Source: Prunus persica (Eukaryota > Streptophyta > Magnoliopsida > Rosales > Rosaceae). Taken from it: a stretch of 64,000 nt of DNA. The DNA is taken from NCBI RefSeq assembly GCF_000346465.2, contig NC_034012.1, positions 9,470,294-9,534,293 on the forward strand, in the 5' to 3' direction. Each line of letters opens with the position of its first letter. Position 1 is the first letter of the stretch. The notes under the pieces were generated by a model that saw only the letters and a list, made by a program, of their open reading frames with translations, had not been told where the DNA came from and ran no database searches. Below are positions 35,166-46,688 of this stretch, piece by piece. The position numbers and the translations under genes were made by a program.

Positions 35166-35904
35166 TATATCATCTCGAAGTATAAACAAACAAGTTTGAC
35201 GGTTGGATCGTTGAAACTAGTTTCGTAGAATGCATATGTCATCAAAATAATATATTCACTAACAATTAAGAGTTTATTTACACTTTCGTTAAATATAACA
35301 TAAGATTTTGTGGTATCCACTAGTGTAAATATTTTAAATTGAAGATCAAATTCAGTCATTGTATTCATATAGGGTCAAGGAGTGTAGCTGTAAAAAATCA
35401 AAATCAGAGTTAAAATAATCGTTAAATCATGATTTTTCATTTATAACCGTCGAAAAGTTTTGTCCCCGTTACTTGATCTCTAAATGTTTATTTTTTCCGA
35501 TTTTTGGCGTATATGATCTCGAAGTATAAACAAACAAGTTTGATGGTTGAATCGTTGAAACTAGTTTCGTAGAATGCTTATGCCATCAAAACAATATATT
35601 TACTAACAATTAAGAGTTTATTTTACTTTCGTTAAATATAATATAAGATTTTGTGGTATCCACTAGCGTAAATATTTTAAATTGAAGATCAAATTCAGTC
35701 ATTGTATTCATATAGGGTCAAGGAGTGTAGCTGTAAAAAAAATCATCAAAATCGGAGTTAAAATAACCGTTAAATCGTGATTTTTCATTTATAATCATCG
35801 AAAAGTTTTGTCCGTTGCTAGATCTCTGAATGTTTGTTTTTTTGCAATTTTTGGAGTATACGATCTCGAAGTATATACAAACAAGTCTGACGGTTGGATC
35901 GTTG
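35166..35904. repeat. Tandem repeat, end of unit 1 plus units 2 and 3
   Basis: Units restart at 35214 and 35558 (period 344-347), each beginning near AAACTAGTTTCGTAG and ending near GGTTGGATCGTTG. AT-rich and non-coding. The array borders the CACTA-like relic, so it may be a transposon subterminal repeat rather than a satellite. Confidence 0.85.
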
Positions 35905-36079
35905 AATGGTGTGTGCATATATATATATTTATTAAATAGCTTTAAATTTATTTATTTTGTCCGTATAACACTTAAGAAATTGAATAGTATATATATTTAT
36001 TAAATAACTTTAACCTTATTTATATTTTCAGTCGTAAAATAAAATTATTTTATTTTTTATTATTCATAACAATTATTTT

Positions 36080-36960
36080 TATAAATATTGTGCTACGAAC
36101 CAATTTTTCGTCTCTCAAAAGTTTGCACGACCAACAGTTCGTCGCGCAAAACTCTAAAAATTTGGGCGGGTACTAAAAATGGGACGCGAGATTTTAAAAT
36201 AAAATAAAGTTTTAGACTTTGCGCGACCAATATTTTTTGTCACTCAAAACTTTGCGTGACCAATATATATTTTTCATCGCGCAAAAATTTGGGCGGGTAC
36301 CAAAAATGGGACGCGGGAATTTTTTATTTATGTTTTAGTAATTTTTTTTAGACTTTGCGCAACCAATATTCCTATATTCGTTGCGCAAAACTTTGCACAA
36401 CCAACATGTTTCGTCGACGACCAATATTCCAATATTTTTCGTCGAGCAAAGTGATACGATTTTTAAAACCAAAATAACTCCTCCACCATTTTCGCAATGT
36501 CTTTCTCTACTCTTACCTCTCCTCTCTCTTTCCCTCTCCCCAAATCCCACCCTTTCTCTCACACTCACTCATCTCACTTAATCTCTCATCTTTCTCTTCA
36601 CTATCTCTCACTCTCTCACCTCTCTTTTCACTGTCTCTCACTCTCACTCACTCTCTCATCTCTCTATCACTATCTTCTCTAATTCTCTCACACTCACTTC
36701 TCCCTCTCATTCTCACTCACTCTCAATCTTGCCCAAAAGGTATATTCTCTCCCAATTTTAATTTTTTTTCATTAATATGCGTTTTTGGAGTTAGTTTTGA
36801 GTTTGTGTGGGGTTTGGGGTTGAGTAAAGGGGAGGGATTGGAGTTTGGGTTGGATTTGTGGTATAACAATTTTAGGGGAGATTATGCCTTCTTTTTTTTT
36901 TCTTTTTTTTTGGTTATTTGACCATATTTGTTTTTTTAATAGGGAATCATCGAGACTTTG
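36080..36960. mobile_element. CACTA-like transposon relic, left part
   Basis: Several copies of the motif TTGCGCGACCAATATT and its inverse (TCGTCGCGCAAA) at about 36110-36450, as in the right part at 40095-40430. A CT-rich leader (36480-36730) follows, and then T-rich DNA. No transposase domain is readable. The left terminus was not found. It ends at CTTTG (36956-36960), the left target duplication of the solo LTR. Confidence 0.6.
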
Positions 36961-39788
36961 TGTAATGACCCGGTCCTAAATAAATTAGTAAATATTAATT
37001 TATTGAGAGAAAATACCATTTTACCCTTAAAATATTTTATTAGGATTTAAGTTGACTTTTTGACAGGGAAGAAATTTGAGAATTTCGGCTATACCATTGC
37101 GTAGATCACGGGGAGATGAGTCCGTAGACATGTGGTGGGCTCGAATCGGAGTTGTAATGAGAAAGATAAGATCAAAATATCCTCAGTGGCATAACCGTAA
37201 TTTTGACAAAAATGGTTTGATCAAATCAGATTTTCTTCTCTCTCTCTCTCTCTCTCCTCCTCAAACAGGCTCTCTCTCTCTCCTCTCTCGCGCGGGCAGC
37301 TACAGCCTACCACGTTTTGGCCGGCCGTTCTCTCTTCCAGCCACCAATCACGACTGGGCCAGTACCAAAATGACTGGGTCGTCGTCCTCTTTCAACCCCA
37401 GCTAGCTCCCACTGTAAGCCGCCGTGGTTTCACCGGAAGATGGAGAAGAAGCGGCCGGTGTCGTCCGAACTTCTCCGACGTCGATCTCCCTCCTCCGGCC
37501 ACCGATTTCGATGAATGAAATATGGTTTCTCACCTAGTTTTCATGCTCTAGCTGCCTGTTGGGTAGGATTCAATCAATTCTTAGTGTAGGTAATTCGATT
37601 TACGAATTGAAATTCGGTCAATTTTGGGATCTCGAATCCCCACTTCCGGTCATTTTTTGGGGAAGGTCCAAGAAAAAAAGTGGCTCCAAATAGGGCGTTA
37701 TACCTAGGGTAGGAGTTTGGAGCCGTAGTTTGAGATTTTCTGACAATGCGTAATCGCTTTGGGCACCCACGCACTGCTGGCGCATGCGGCGGATCGTGGG
37801 CACTGTAGAAAAAGGTCACTATGTCCCGATGTAATCTCCTGGTTCTCACGAGTGTGTAAGTGTGCTCGGATTTCAATTTGGATACCGTTTGAGCCTAGAA
37901 CGGATATCGCCTATTGCTCGTTATCTGGGTTCGATAGGTTGGGACCGTTGGATGGTCTTGAATTTATTATATGTTAATCTAGGCATTTCTAGGATCGCGT
38001 AGGAATTCACGGATCGTGAATCGGAGCCCCGGATGTTCCGATTTAATAATTTAAATTTTATGTTTATAATAACCGTCAGATCGTGCGATCGTAAGCGATC
38101 CGACCGTCCAATCTGGACCAAACTTGCAGGACGAGTGTCCTATACTTTATGGAACTTATATGAACTTTCAGATCGGAATTTGGAGGTTGTAGGCCCCGTG
38201 GGCCTATTTGACCAAGTTTGGGTAGCTTTGACCCTTGGTTGATCGTGAGTCTTCCGAGGTAGTTTTGCCTTCCTAAGAGAATTATTATGACCCTAGTGAA
38301 AGGTCTTGAGTGTTGTGGAGCTGTGTTGACTAGGTTGAGATTTTTAGGATGTCTATTATTATTATAGGAAACTTTTTGATATTATTTTAAAAAATGAAAA
38401 TTATGAAATTTATGTTTATGTGAATGATCGTTGGTCTAGAAATAATATTTTTATCCTGATTAAATTACGTTGTAGTCTACTATAGACTGATATCATTAAA
38501 ATGAGAATACATCTAGTATTAATTTAGATAAGTGAGAGTATGTCAATTTAAAGTGCTATACGCACTACCCTAAGTACCATCCTATGATCGTTAGGTCCCA
38601 CGTGGCGTAGGTTATCCGGCGTGCGGACAGACCCCATACGTGGCGTTGGTAGTACCGGCGTTTGGGAAGATTATGTGATATTATGTTGAAGTCGCACGTG
38701 GCGTAGGTTATCCGGCGTGTTGACAGACCACATACGTGGCGTTGGTAGTATCGGCATATGGGGAGATTATGTGATAATATGGTGAGGTCGCACGTGGCGT
38801 AGGTTATCCGGCGTGTTGACAGACCCCATACGTGGCGTTGGTAGTACCGGCGTATGGGGAGATATTGTGATATGATGTTGAGATCTCGCACGGCGTAAGA
38901 TTTTCTGGCGTTGAGACATACCCCATACGTGGCGTTGGTAGTACCGGCGTATGAGGAGATTATATGATTGTTAGGTCCCATGTTGCGTAGGTTATCCGGT
39001 ATATTGACAGACCCCATACGTGGTGTTGGTTGTACCAGCGTATTGGGAGATATTGTGATATTATGTTAAGGTCGCACGTGGCATAGGTTATCCGGCGTGT
39101 TGACAGACCCCATACGTGGCGTTGGTAGTACCGACATATGGGGAGTTTATGTGATAATATGGTGAGGTCGCACGTGACGTATGTTATCCGGCGTGTTGAC
39201 ATACCCCATACGTGGCGTTGGTAGTACCGACGTATGGGGAGTTTATGTGAATAACAGAGATATAAATGAAGGTATTGTATGTGTTTGGAATCGGGTTTTA
39301 GTGAAAGAACTACGTGTGGCTTGATCCCTCAGTGAGGGTACGTAAGCAGCCTAAGGTTATTAGGTGCAGCCGCGGACATAGATGTGATTGTGTTAGGAGG
39401 TTAAAACCTCTTATGTTGGAATTGGAAAAGTTAGATGACGTATGTTGTAATTTAGTATTCATAATTCGTATTTGAATTTATTGTTTGCCTTGTTTAAGGT
39501 ATGAATTGATTTGATAGCGTGCTTGGTGGTTTGTTGCGAATTATCGGAAGACCGAAAGCCGTTTATGTGAATTGCATGTTATTACATTGTGCATGCTGCT
39601 AACTGGGTAATATAAAATATGTTTTATGCAGGTTGAAATTTAGGGAAATGTTCAATTTATAGGGGAGACTCTGCCGAAATTTCGGCAGAAAGTCCCGGTC
39701 TTTAGTAAGTGAGCCCGATATCGGGGTGATGTTGGGAATTCCACAGGATTCGTCTCAGGTTTCTGAAAATTCGGGGCGGGTCCTGTCA
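36961..39788 (+). mobile_element. Solo LTR, 2828 bp, TSD CTTTG
   Basis: Starts TGTAATGACCCGG and ends GGGTCCTGTCA. CTTTG lies at both edges (36956-36960 and 39789-39793). It is clearly related to the LTR at 32584-35165 (shared start, the stretch with GACTTTTTGAC, GCGTAGATCACG, the CT run, and the end). It is longer mainly because of an internal minisatellite. No coding domain. Confidence 0.9.
38575..39250. repeat. 96-bp minisatellite, about seven copies, inside the solo LTR
   Basis: Repeating landmarks GTCGCACGTGGCGTAGG, GACAGACCCCATACGTGGCG and GTAGTACCGGCGTATGGGGA recur every 96-98 bases. Each unit contains GTGGCG and CACGTGG motifs. The minus-strand frames here (38565-39017, 38960-39202) are only the repeat translated. 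Confidence 0.9.
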
Positions 39789-39793
39789 CTTTG

Positions 39794-40443
39794 ACGGCTA
39801 AAGTTGAGGATTAGGAAGCTATCAAAACATATCCTCCGCCACTATCAGCACAATACGCTTGTATTAGAATTTTATTATTGTACTTTGTTAATTCATGTGT
39901 ACATTTTGAATATTATATATATAGGATAATTTGATCACTATTTTTCATATGTAATTTTATTTTGAATATGTCAATTTAAATTAAAGTAATTTAAAAAATC
40001 ATACAATTAAATTAAATTTAAAAAGTAAAAATTTGAATTAATTAATATAATTAAATTAATATTAAAGAAATAATAAAATAAAAAGTCAAAAACCTTGCGC
40101 GACAAAATATTTCGTAGCGCAAACTATTAAATTAGTTTATTTTAATTAAAAAAATTTAAAACACAAAAAATATTTCGTTGCACAAAACTCTAAAAATTTG
40201 GGAGGGTACCAAAAATGGGACACGGGATTTTTTTTTTTTTTTAAGACTTTGTGCGACCAATGTGTTTCGTCACGCAAAACTTTGTGCGACCAATATTTTT
40301 TCGTCGCGCAAAGTCTTTCTTCACGATCTTTGCACGACAGATTATGCGTGACGAAGTTTCTGTCGCTCTGAAATTTGTGCGACTATAATGTATTTTGCGC
40401 GACGAAATTCTTTTCGTCGCGCAAAGTGTAAAATGTAGTAGTG
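39794..40443. mobile_element. CACTA-like transposon relic, right part
   Basis: Continues the relic after the solo LTR. It has subterminal motifs (GACGAAA, TCGTCGCGCAAAG) and ends GTGTAAAATGTAGTAGTG, which reads CACTACTACATTTTACAC on the other strand, the terminal signature of CACTA elements. AAT follows (40444-40446). RLP-M has AAT at the equivalent place, so AAT is a likely 3-bp target duplication. Confidence 0.7.
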
Positions 40444-40519
40444 AATAGAGAAAGAAAAAAAAAGGAAAAGCAAACGGAATATGAAAATTAAAAAGTACAA
40501 TAATATTAATAATATGTAT

Positions 40520-41240
40520 CTTGCCTCTAAGCGTTCTTCTCATCGCGTTGATGTTGACTGTTATCATCACATAGAGCCTATTTTGTAAATTGTCTATGAA
40601 TCGAAAATACACAAATCTCCATGTCTTGTTAATAACTAAAGAACCACATACTCCCCAAAATCTCATTATGAAGCCCAACGCAGCAAAAATATGAAACCAT
40701 GGAAGTTGATGTAGCCCATTGTCTACCATGTCGTTGTTGTTCTTGTTGTCTACATCAATATCCTTATTTCGTTCGCACTTATTTGGTAGAAGGGCACCAC
40801 AAAGTTTTGTATTCCTCTCAAAGGCAGATTCATTGAAGCTTTGGAGTTGGGTGCCTGTTGGTATTGGTCCTTGGAGATTATTGTATGAGACATTAAAATC
40901 TTTCAAGGAATTAAGGCTCGCCAATGACAATGGAATTTTTCTAGACAAATGATTCGTGGACAGATCCAAAACCTCTAAAAAAATTTAGATTTGAAATTTG
41001 GTTTGGAATGACACCTAAGAAGTTGTTGGAGCTAAGACGCAACGAGCGGAGGAGGACCAAGTGGATGATGTCAGTGGGTACATCACCAACAATGTTATTT
41101 TTAGACAAGTCTATCATTACTGGATAAAATTTCAATTTAAGCCGTTCAAAAGTTTGATTTGCGGTTATGACAATGTCGAAGACAGGAAATTCAAATTCAT
41201 ATTGGTCTACATGAGATGCAATATTAGGTTCATAAAACAA
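40520..41240 (-). pseudogene. RLP-L: truncated receptor with lost stop codon
   Basis: C-terminal third of the receptor: island end (YEFEFPVFDIV), last LRRs, KLCGALLPNKCE, membrane span and tail (MRRTLRG). An A-run at about 40975-40985 shifts the frame between the two readable parts. At 40520-40522 the normal TAG is AAG, so the frame runs on to a stop at 40241 in the CACTA relic, making a chimeric 242-codon frame. At the other end, about 41240, the gene jumps from the island region directly to sequence that lies upstream of RLP-D, so the N-terminal two thirds and the core promoter are deleted. Not a functional receptor. Confidence 0.88.
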
Positions 41241-41692
41241 CCACCACACAATGCAAATTATTGCTATTAAAACCCAAAGAGAAGACCTCATTGGGTCTTA
41301 AGAGGCGGCTTGACCCACTTAATTTAAAGTCTACAACGCCAAAGTACTCATAGTTGTTGCCGTGTTGATAATTCTTCATGAAAATTTGGAAGATATATGG
41401 TGTTATTTTTCAAGCCAAACATGGCCTGATAGTGACAGTGCCAGTCAAGCCTCATCTCAGAATTACATTGACGTCCCATTTATGTTAAACGGCAGGAGAA
41501 GCAGAACCTTGGTGGCAATTCTTGTCTCTCTTCATTCACAACTAGCATCTGTCAACCCTCTGACTGACGAAGACATATACGAAGCAAAAGACGGAAGGCA
41601 TTAAACATAACTAATTTAGAAATCCCTTCACCAAGAGCCACACACTCAGTAAATTGATGGATATGCTAAAAGGTAACCCTCTGACTGACAAA
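41241..41692. other. RLP promoter-side block, flank of Copia D
   Basis: Matches the region upstream of RLP-D (27535-27910) and parts of 21350-21500. It ends with ACAAA (41688-41692), the left target duplication of Copia D. Confidence 0.65.
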
Positions 41693-42135
41693 TGTTGGGA
41701 AAGATTGCGAAAAATCAAAGGCTCTCCCAGGATCTAACTTCTCCCAGCCTTGTGTAAATAAAATGGACAAAATTAACACTCTATCTTCCACTAAGAAAAA
41801 TAATGGGAATACAAAAATAATCTCACCAAACACCGGTGGCTAAACTCTCTCTTGGTTTTTTTTTCTCAAGAGGATTTTCTCTCTCACACAAGTGAGGTTT
41901 TCTTATCTCTCAAAACTCTCTATGTTTTGGTTTTCTGAAGGGTGATATAAACTGAAGGAAGGCATCTGCTTTTATAGCCAACGTTCCTGACAAATTGATG
42001 GCCTTGCATGCGAGAGAGTTTTTCTCATTTTCTCTTCCGTTCGTTTTCTTCAAATTTTCCCATCCTTTCTTTTATTTTATTTTAATATTTATTTTCCTTC
42101 TTTTTCTCTCCTCCACTAACGAGGGAAACCCATCA
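41693..42135 (-). repeat. 3' LTR of Copia D
   Basis: 443 bp, TGTTGGGAAAG...AACCCATCA on the plus strand. Confidence 0.93.
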
Positions 42136-42151
42136 ATCTCCCCCTCCCGAC

Positions 42152-45100
42152 TTAGGTGGAGGGCTCCAGCAGTCCAGCTGCTCTTCTGCAAAATTCGTAC
42201 TTGTCCTTAGGTAAGGACTTGGTCATCATATCTGAACTATTGTCATCAGTATGGATTTTCTCAAGCTGTAAATGCTTTGACTCCAACACATCACGTATCC
42301 AGTGATATCGCACATCAATGTGCTTCGACCTTGAGTGAAAACTCGGATTCTTGCTCAAGTGGATCGCACTCTGACTATCGCAATGCAAAATGTATTTGTG
42401 CTGCTCTTGCCCTAATTCTTATAGGAATCGCTTCATCCAAAGCATTTCTTTGCATGCTTCAGTAGCTACAATAAACTCTGCCTCTGTAGTTGATAGAGCA
42501 ACACATTTCTGTAACTTTGATTGCCACGAAACTGCTCCCCCTGAAAATGTAATCAGGTATCCTGAAGTAGATTTTCTGGAATCAAGATCTCCTGCCATGT
42601 CTGCATCTGTGTAGCCAATCAATTCATATTTTCCACCTCCAAAACACAAACTCATTTTGGAAGTACCCCTGAGATATCTGAAAATCCACTTCACAGCATT
42701 CCAATGCTCTCTGCCTGGTTTAGACAGGAATCTGCTTACAACGCCAACTGCGTGCGTTATGTCTGGCCTCGTGTAAATCATTGCATACATCAGACTACCA
42801 ACAGCTGAGGAATATGGCACCATAGCCATGTTTTCTTTTTCTTTCTCACATGTAGGACTCTGCTTTGAACTAAGCTTGAAGTGACTAGGAAATGGAGTAG
42901 AAACTGGTTTTGCTTTATCCATGTTAAACAGCTTTAGTACCTTCTCGATATAACTTTCTTGTGATAACCTCAACTTCCAATTTTTTCTATCACGGGATAT
43001 ACTCATACCGAGGATTCGTTTTGCGGGTCCTAAGTCTTTCATAGCAAAAGACTTGCTCAACTTTTTCTTCAGCTTGCTAATCTTGTCACTGTTTTGTCCT
43101 ACGATCAACATGTCATCGACATAGAGAAGAAGTATGATGAATTCACCATCATCAAATCTTTTCACAAATACACAATGGTCTGAAGTAGTCCTTCTATATC
43201 TGTGTTCAATCATGAAGGAATCAAACTTCTTGTACCATTGTCGAGGCGCCTGCTTGAGTCCATATAAGCTCTTCTTCAGCCGACATACCAAATCTTCTTT
43301 TCCTTTGACTTTGAATCCTTCTGGTTGCTCCATGTAGATTTCTTCTTCAAGATCTCCGTGAAGAAAAGCTGTCTTCACATCTAGCTGTTCGATCTCGAGA
43401 TTCAGGCTTGCAGCCAAACCGAGTACAACCCGTATGGATGACATCTTCACTATGGGTGAGAAAATCTCTTCAAAGTCAATTCCTTTCTTCTGACTGAAAC
43501 CTTTCACAACTAGCCTTGCCTTAAACCTGGGCTTAGAGTTGTTTTCTTCCGTCTTCAGTCGATACACCCATTTGTTCTTGAGTGCTCTTCTACCTTTTGG
43601 TAGGTTCACTAGATCATATGTGTGGTTCTCATGTAGAGATTGCATCTCTTCATGCATGGCTTTCAACCACTCATCTTGTTGATCATGAGTCAATGCTTCT
43701 TTATAGCATTCTGGTTCTCCCCCGTCTGTTAGGAGAACGTAATCATCTGGAGAGTACCTACTCGGAGGTCTCCGTACCCTGGTCAATCTTCTTGGTTGGA
43801 ATTCGGCCTCTGGCTCTTCATCGGCTTGTGCTTCTAGCTCTTCATCCGCTGCATCATCTATTATACCATCACTCATGTCACCATCAACTGGTTCATTTAT
43901 AATAGGATCACTAGCTAGATCATCAGTATCATTGGATTCATCTCGCTCGTCATTGTGCTCCAATGGGGAAGGAACTGGATCTAAGTTAACTGGATATTCT
44001 TTAGGATTATTAGGTTTATCACCTCTTCGAATGTCTTCAATGTTCTGATCTTCAAAGAAGACAACATCTCTACTTCTAATAATTTTTCTAGCTACAGGAT
44101 CCCATAACCTGTAACCGAATTCTTCATTCCCATATCCCACGAAGATACATTCTTTCGACTTTGCGTCGAGCTTGGATCTCTCGTCTTTAGGAATATGAAC
44201 AAAAGATCTACAACCAAAAACTTTCAGATGATTGTAGGAAACGTCTTTTCCCGACCCGAACTTGTTTGGGACATCACCATTCAAAAGTGCTAAATGAGAA
44301 AGGTTGATTAGATCAACCGTAGTCATCAGGGCTTCACCCCAAAAACTTTTGGGCAGCTTGGCATGAGATAACATTGTTCTTATTCTTTCAACAATTGTTC
44401 TGTTCATTCTCTCAACTATGCCATTATGCTGAGGAGTCTTCGGAACAGATCTTTCATGCCTGATTCCATTACTTCTACAGTAGTTTCTAAACGCCCCCAT
44501 ATATTCTCCTCCGTTATCGGTGCGAATACATTTGAAGCTTCTACCAGTCTCTCGTTCAACGCTAGCATGAAACTGCTTGAAAACTTCATACACTTGATCT
44601 TTTGTTCTAAGTGCGTAAGCCCATACCTTCCTGGAATGATCGTCAATGAAGGTAACAAAGTATCTTGCACCACCAAGAGTACTAGTGGTCATAGGACCAC
44701 AAACATCAGAGTACACAACATCCAATACATTGGGTTTTCTTTGTGCATGACCATGTTGAAACGAAGCTCTATGCTGCTTTCCAGCCAAGCAATGCGTGCA
44801 TGATTTTAGAGGCATGCCTTTCTTCATCCCAATCAGTGCCTCTCTTTTGGCTAGAATTTGCAGCCCTTTCTCGCTCATGTGACCGAGCCGTTTATGCCAT
44901 AGCTCGATTGAGTCTTCTACGAGAGCATTTACGTACCCATTACTGACTTTTGCATGTGTCATGTATAGGGTGTTCTCCTTCTTCCCTCGTGCTAGGACAA
45001 GAGAGTTCTTGCTGAGTTTCCATTTCCCTTCAGCAAAGACATTGGTGTATCCTTCATCGTCAAGTAATCCAGTGGAGATTAGATTGAGACGCATGTCTGG

Positions 45101-46192
45101 AACATGTCTCACACCCTTGAGGACCAAGTGACAACTTGTGTTGGTTTCAAGGGAAATATCTCCTCTTCCCACGATCTTGGACAATTTGTCATTTCCCATC
45201 CTCACATTACCAAAATCTCCATTGGTGTAAGATGTAAAGAAGTCCCTCCGTGAGGTGACATGAAATGATGCACCAGAGTCCACTATCCAGCATGTATCTT
45301 GAGAGGAAAAGTTAATGAAACCATCACCACATAGAATAATTACCTCATTTCCACCAGAGGTAGTTGTGGTCATGTGCCTGGCATCACTCTTTTCGTTACC
45401 TCTATCTTGCTCTCGTTTAAACAACCTGCACTCTCTCTTCATGTGGCCTATCCCGCCACAATGGTAACATTCTAGGTCCTTTCTTGTCTTGGACCTTCCT
45501 CTCGAGCCATCTCTTGACCTGCCCTTTGACTTGTCTCGTCTGTGGAATTTTCTATTGTTAGTTCTTCCACGATACTCTGAGACGAGGGCTTCTGACTCGG
45601 CTACTACACCTTGTTCTTTCCTCCTTGCTTCTTCATTGAACATGCTATCTTTAACTATGTCCAATGTAAGAACGCCTTGAGGAGCTGAATTGCTTAAGGA
45701 TACTACTAGTGTATCCCAGCTATCAGGCAAAGAGCTGAGTAACATTAGTGCTTGTAACTCATCATCAATCACCATCTTCATATTCGTCAACAGGTTGATC
45801 AAACCTTGGAAGTCACTGAGATGCTCGGTAACACTTCGACCATCTCTGTCCTTAAGATTTACCAACCGTCAGATAACCGATGCTTTATTTTGAGCGGTCT
45901 TCCGCTCGTACATGGACGACAATTTTGTCCATAATTTGTATGCATCCGTCTCTTGTGCAACATGGTGGAACACACTTTGATCCACCCCTTGTCGGATTTG
46001 TCCGACAACTTTTCTATTCAGAATGCTCCATGCATCGTCTGACTTCCCTGCTGGTTTTTGTCCCAGCAATTGAAGGGGCTCATACAAATCCTTGCAGTAA
46101 AGGATGTCCTTCATTCTTGGATTCCAAATGGAGTAATTGGATGCATTCAATTTTAACATTGTTGCTGATGATGATGACGATGACTCCTCCAT
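42152..46192 (-). pseudogene. Copia D gag-pol, two in-frame stops
   Basis: One frame from MEESSSSSSATMLKLNASN (46192) to 42152. It contains Gag, a zinc knuckle (CYHCGGIGHMKREC), the protease (DSGASFHVT), integrase (HKRLGHMSEKGL, CLAGKQHR, DDE core with DDHSRKVWAY), reverse transcriptase (YVDDMLIVGQ) and RNase H. It is interrupted by TGA at 45869-45871 within Gag and by TAA at 42419-42421 within RNase H. Both fit single C-to-T changes in Arg and Gln codons. Otherwise the frame is open for over 1100 codons. Confidence 0.93.
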
Positions 46193-46227
46193 CTTAAATT
46201 ACACAAGAATATAATTTTTGAGCCAAA

Positions 46228-46239
46228 GCTCTGATACCA
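46228..46239 (-). other. Primer-binding site of Copia D
   Basis: TGGTATCAGAGC on the minus strand, two bases from the 5' LTR; matches the initiator tRNA-Met 3' end. Confidence 0.88.
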
Positions 46240-46241
46240 CT

Positions 46242-46683
46242 TGTTGGGAAAGATTGCGAAAAATCAAAGGCTCTCCCAGGATCTGACTTCTCCCAGCCTT
46301 GTGTAAATAAAATGGACAAAATTAACACTCTATCTTCCACTAAGAAAAATAATGGGAATACAAAAATAATCTCACCAAACACCGGTGGCTAAACTCTCTC
46401 TTGGTTTTTTTTCTCAAGAGGATTTTCTCTCTCACACAAGTGAGGTTTTCTTATCTCTCAAAACTCTCTATGTTTTGATTTTCTGAAGGATGATATAAAC
46501 TGAAGGAAGGCATCTGCTTTTATAGCCAACGTTCCTGACAAATTGATGACCTTGCATGCGAGAGAGTTTTTCTCATTTTCTCTTCCGTTCGTTTTCTTCA
46601 AATTTTCCCGTCCTTTCTTTTATTTTATTTTAATATTTATTTTCCTTCTTTTTCTCTCCTCCACTAACGAGGGAAACCCATCA
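46242..46683 (-). repeat. 5' LTR of Copia D
   Basis: 442 bp, near-identical partner of 41693-42135. Confidence 0.93.
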
Positions 46684-46688
46684 ACAAA

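Larger units (their letters stand above)
41693..46683 (-). mobile_element. Copia LTR retrotransposon D, full length
   Basis: 4991 bp on the minus strand: 5' LTR 46242-46683, primer-binding site, gag-pol, purine tract (GGGAGGGGGAGAT on the minus strand just before the 3' LTR), 3' LTR 41693-42135. Target duplication ACAAA on both sides (41688-41692 and 46684-46688). By eye the LTRs differ at about five substitutions and one homopolymer base, i.e. about 1%. Proteins resemble Tnt1-type Copia. Two in-frame stops disable the polyprotein. Confidence 0.95.

Noticed and set aside
36335..36682. CT-rich frames on both strands
   Set aside because: Simple-sequence leader of the CACTA-like relic; no domain.
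38565..39202. Minus-strand frames with repeated YYQRHVWGLSTRRITYATCD
   Set aside because: They are the 96-bp minisatellite translated; the period is divisible by three, so frames stay open by chance.
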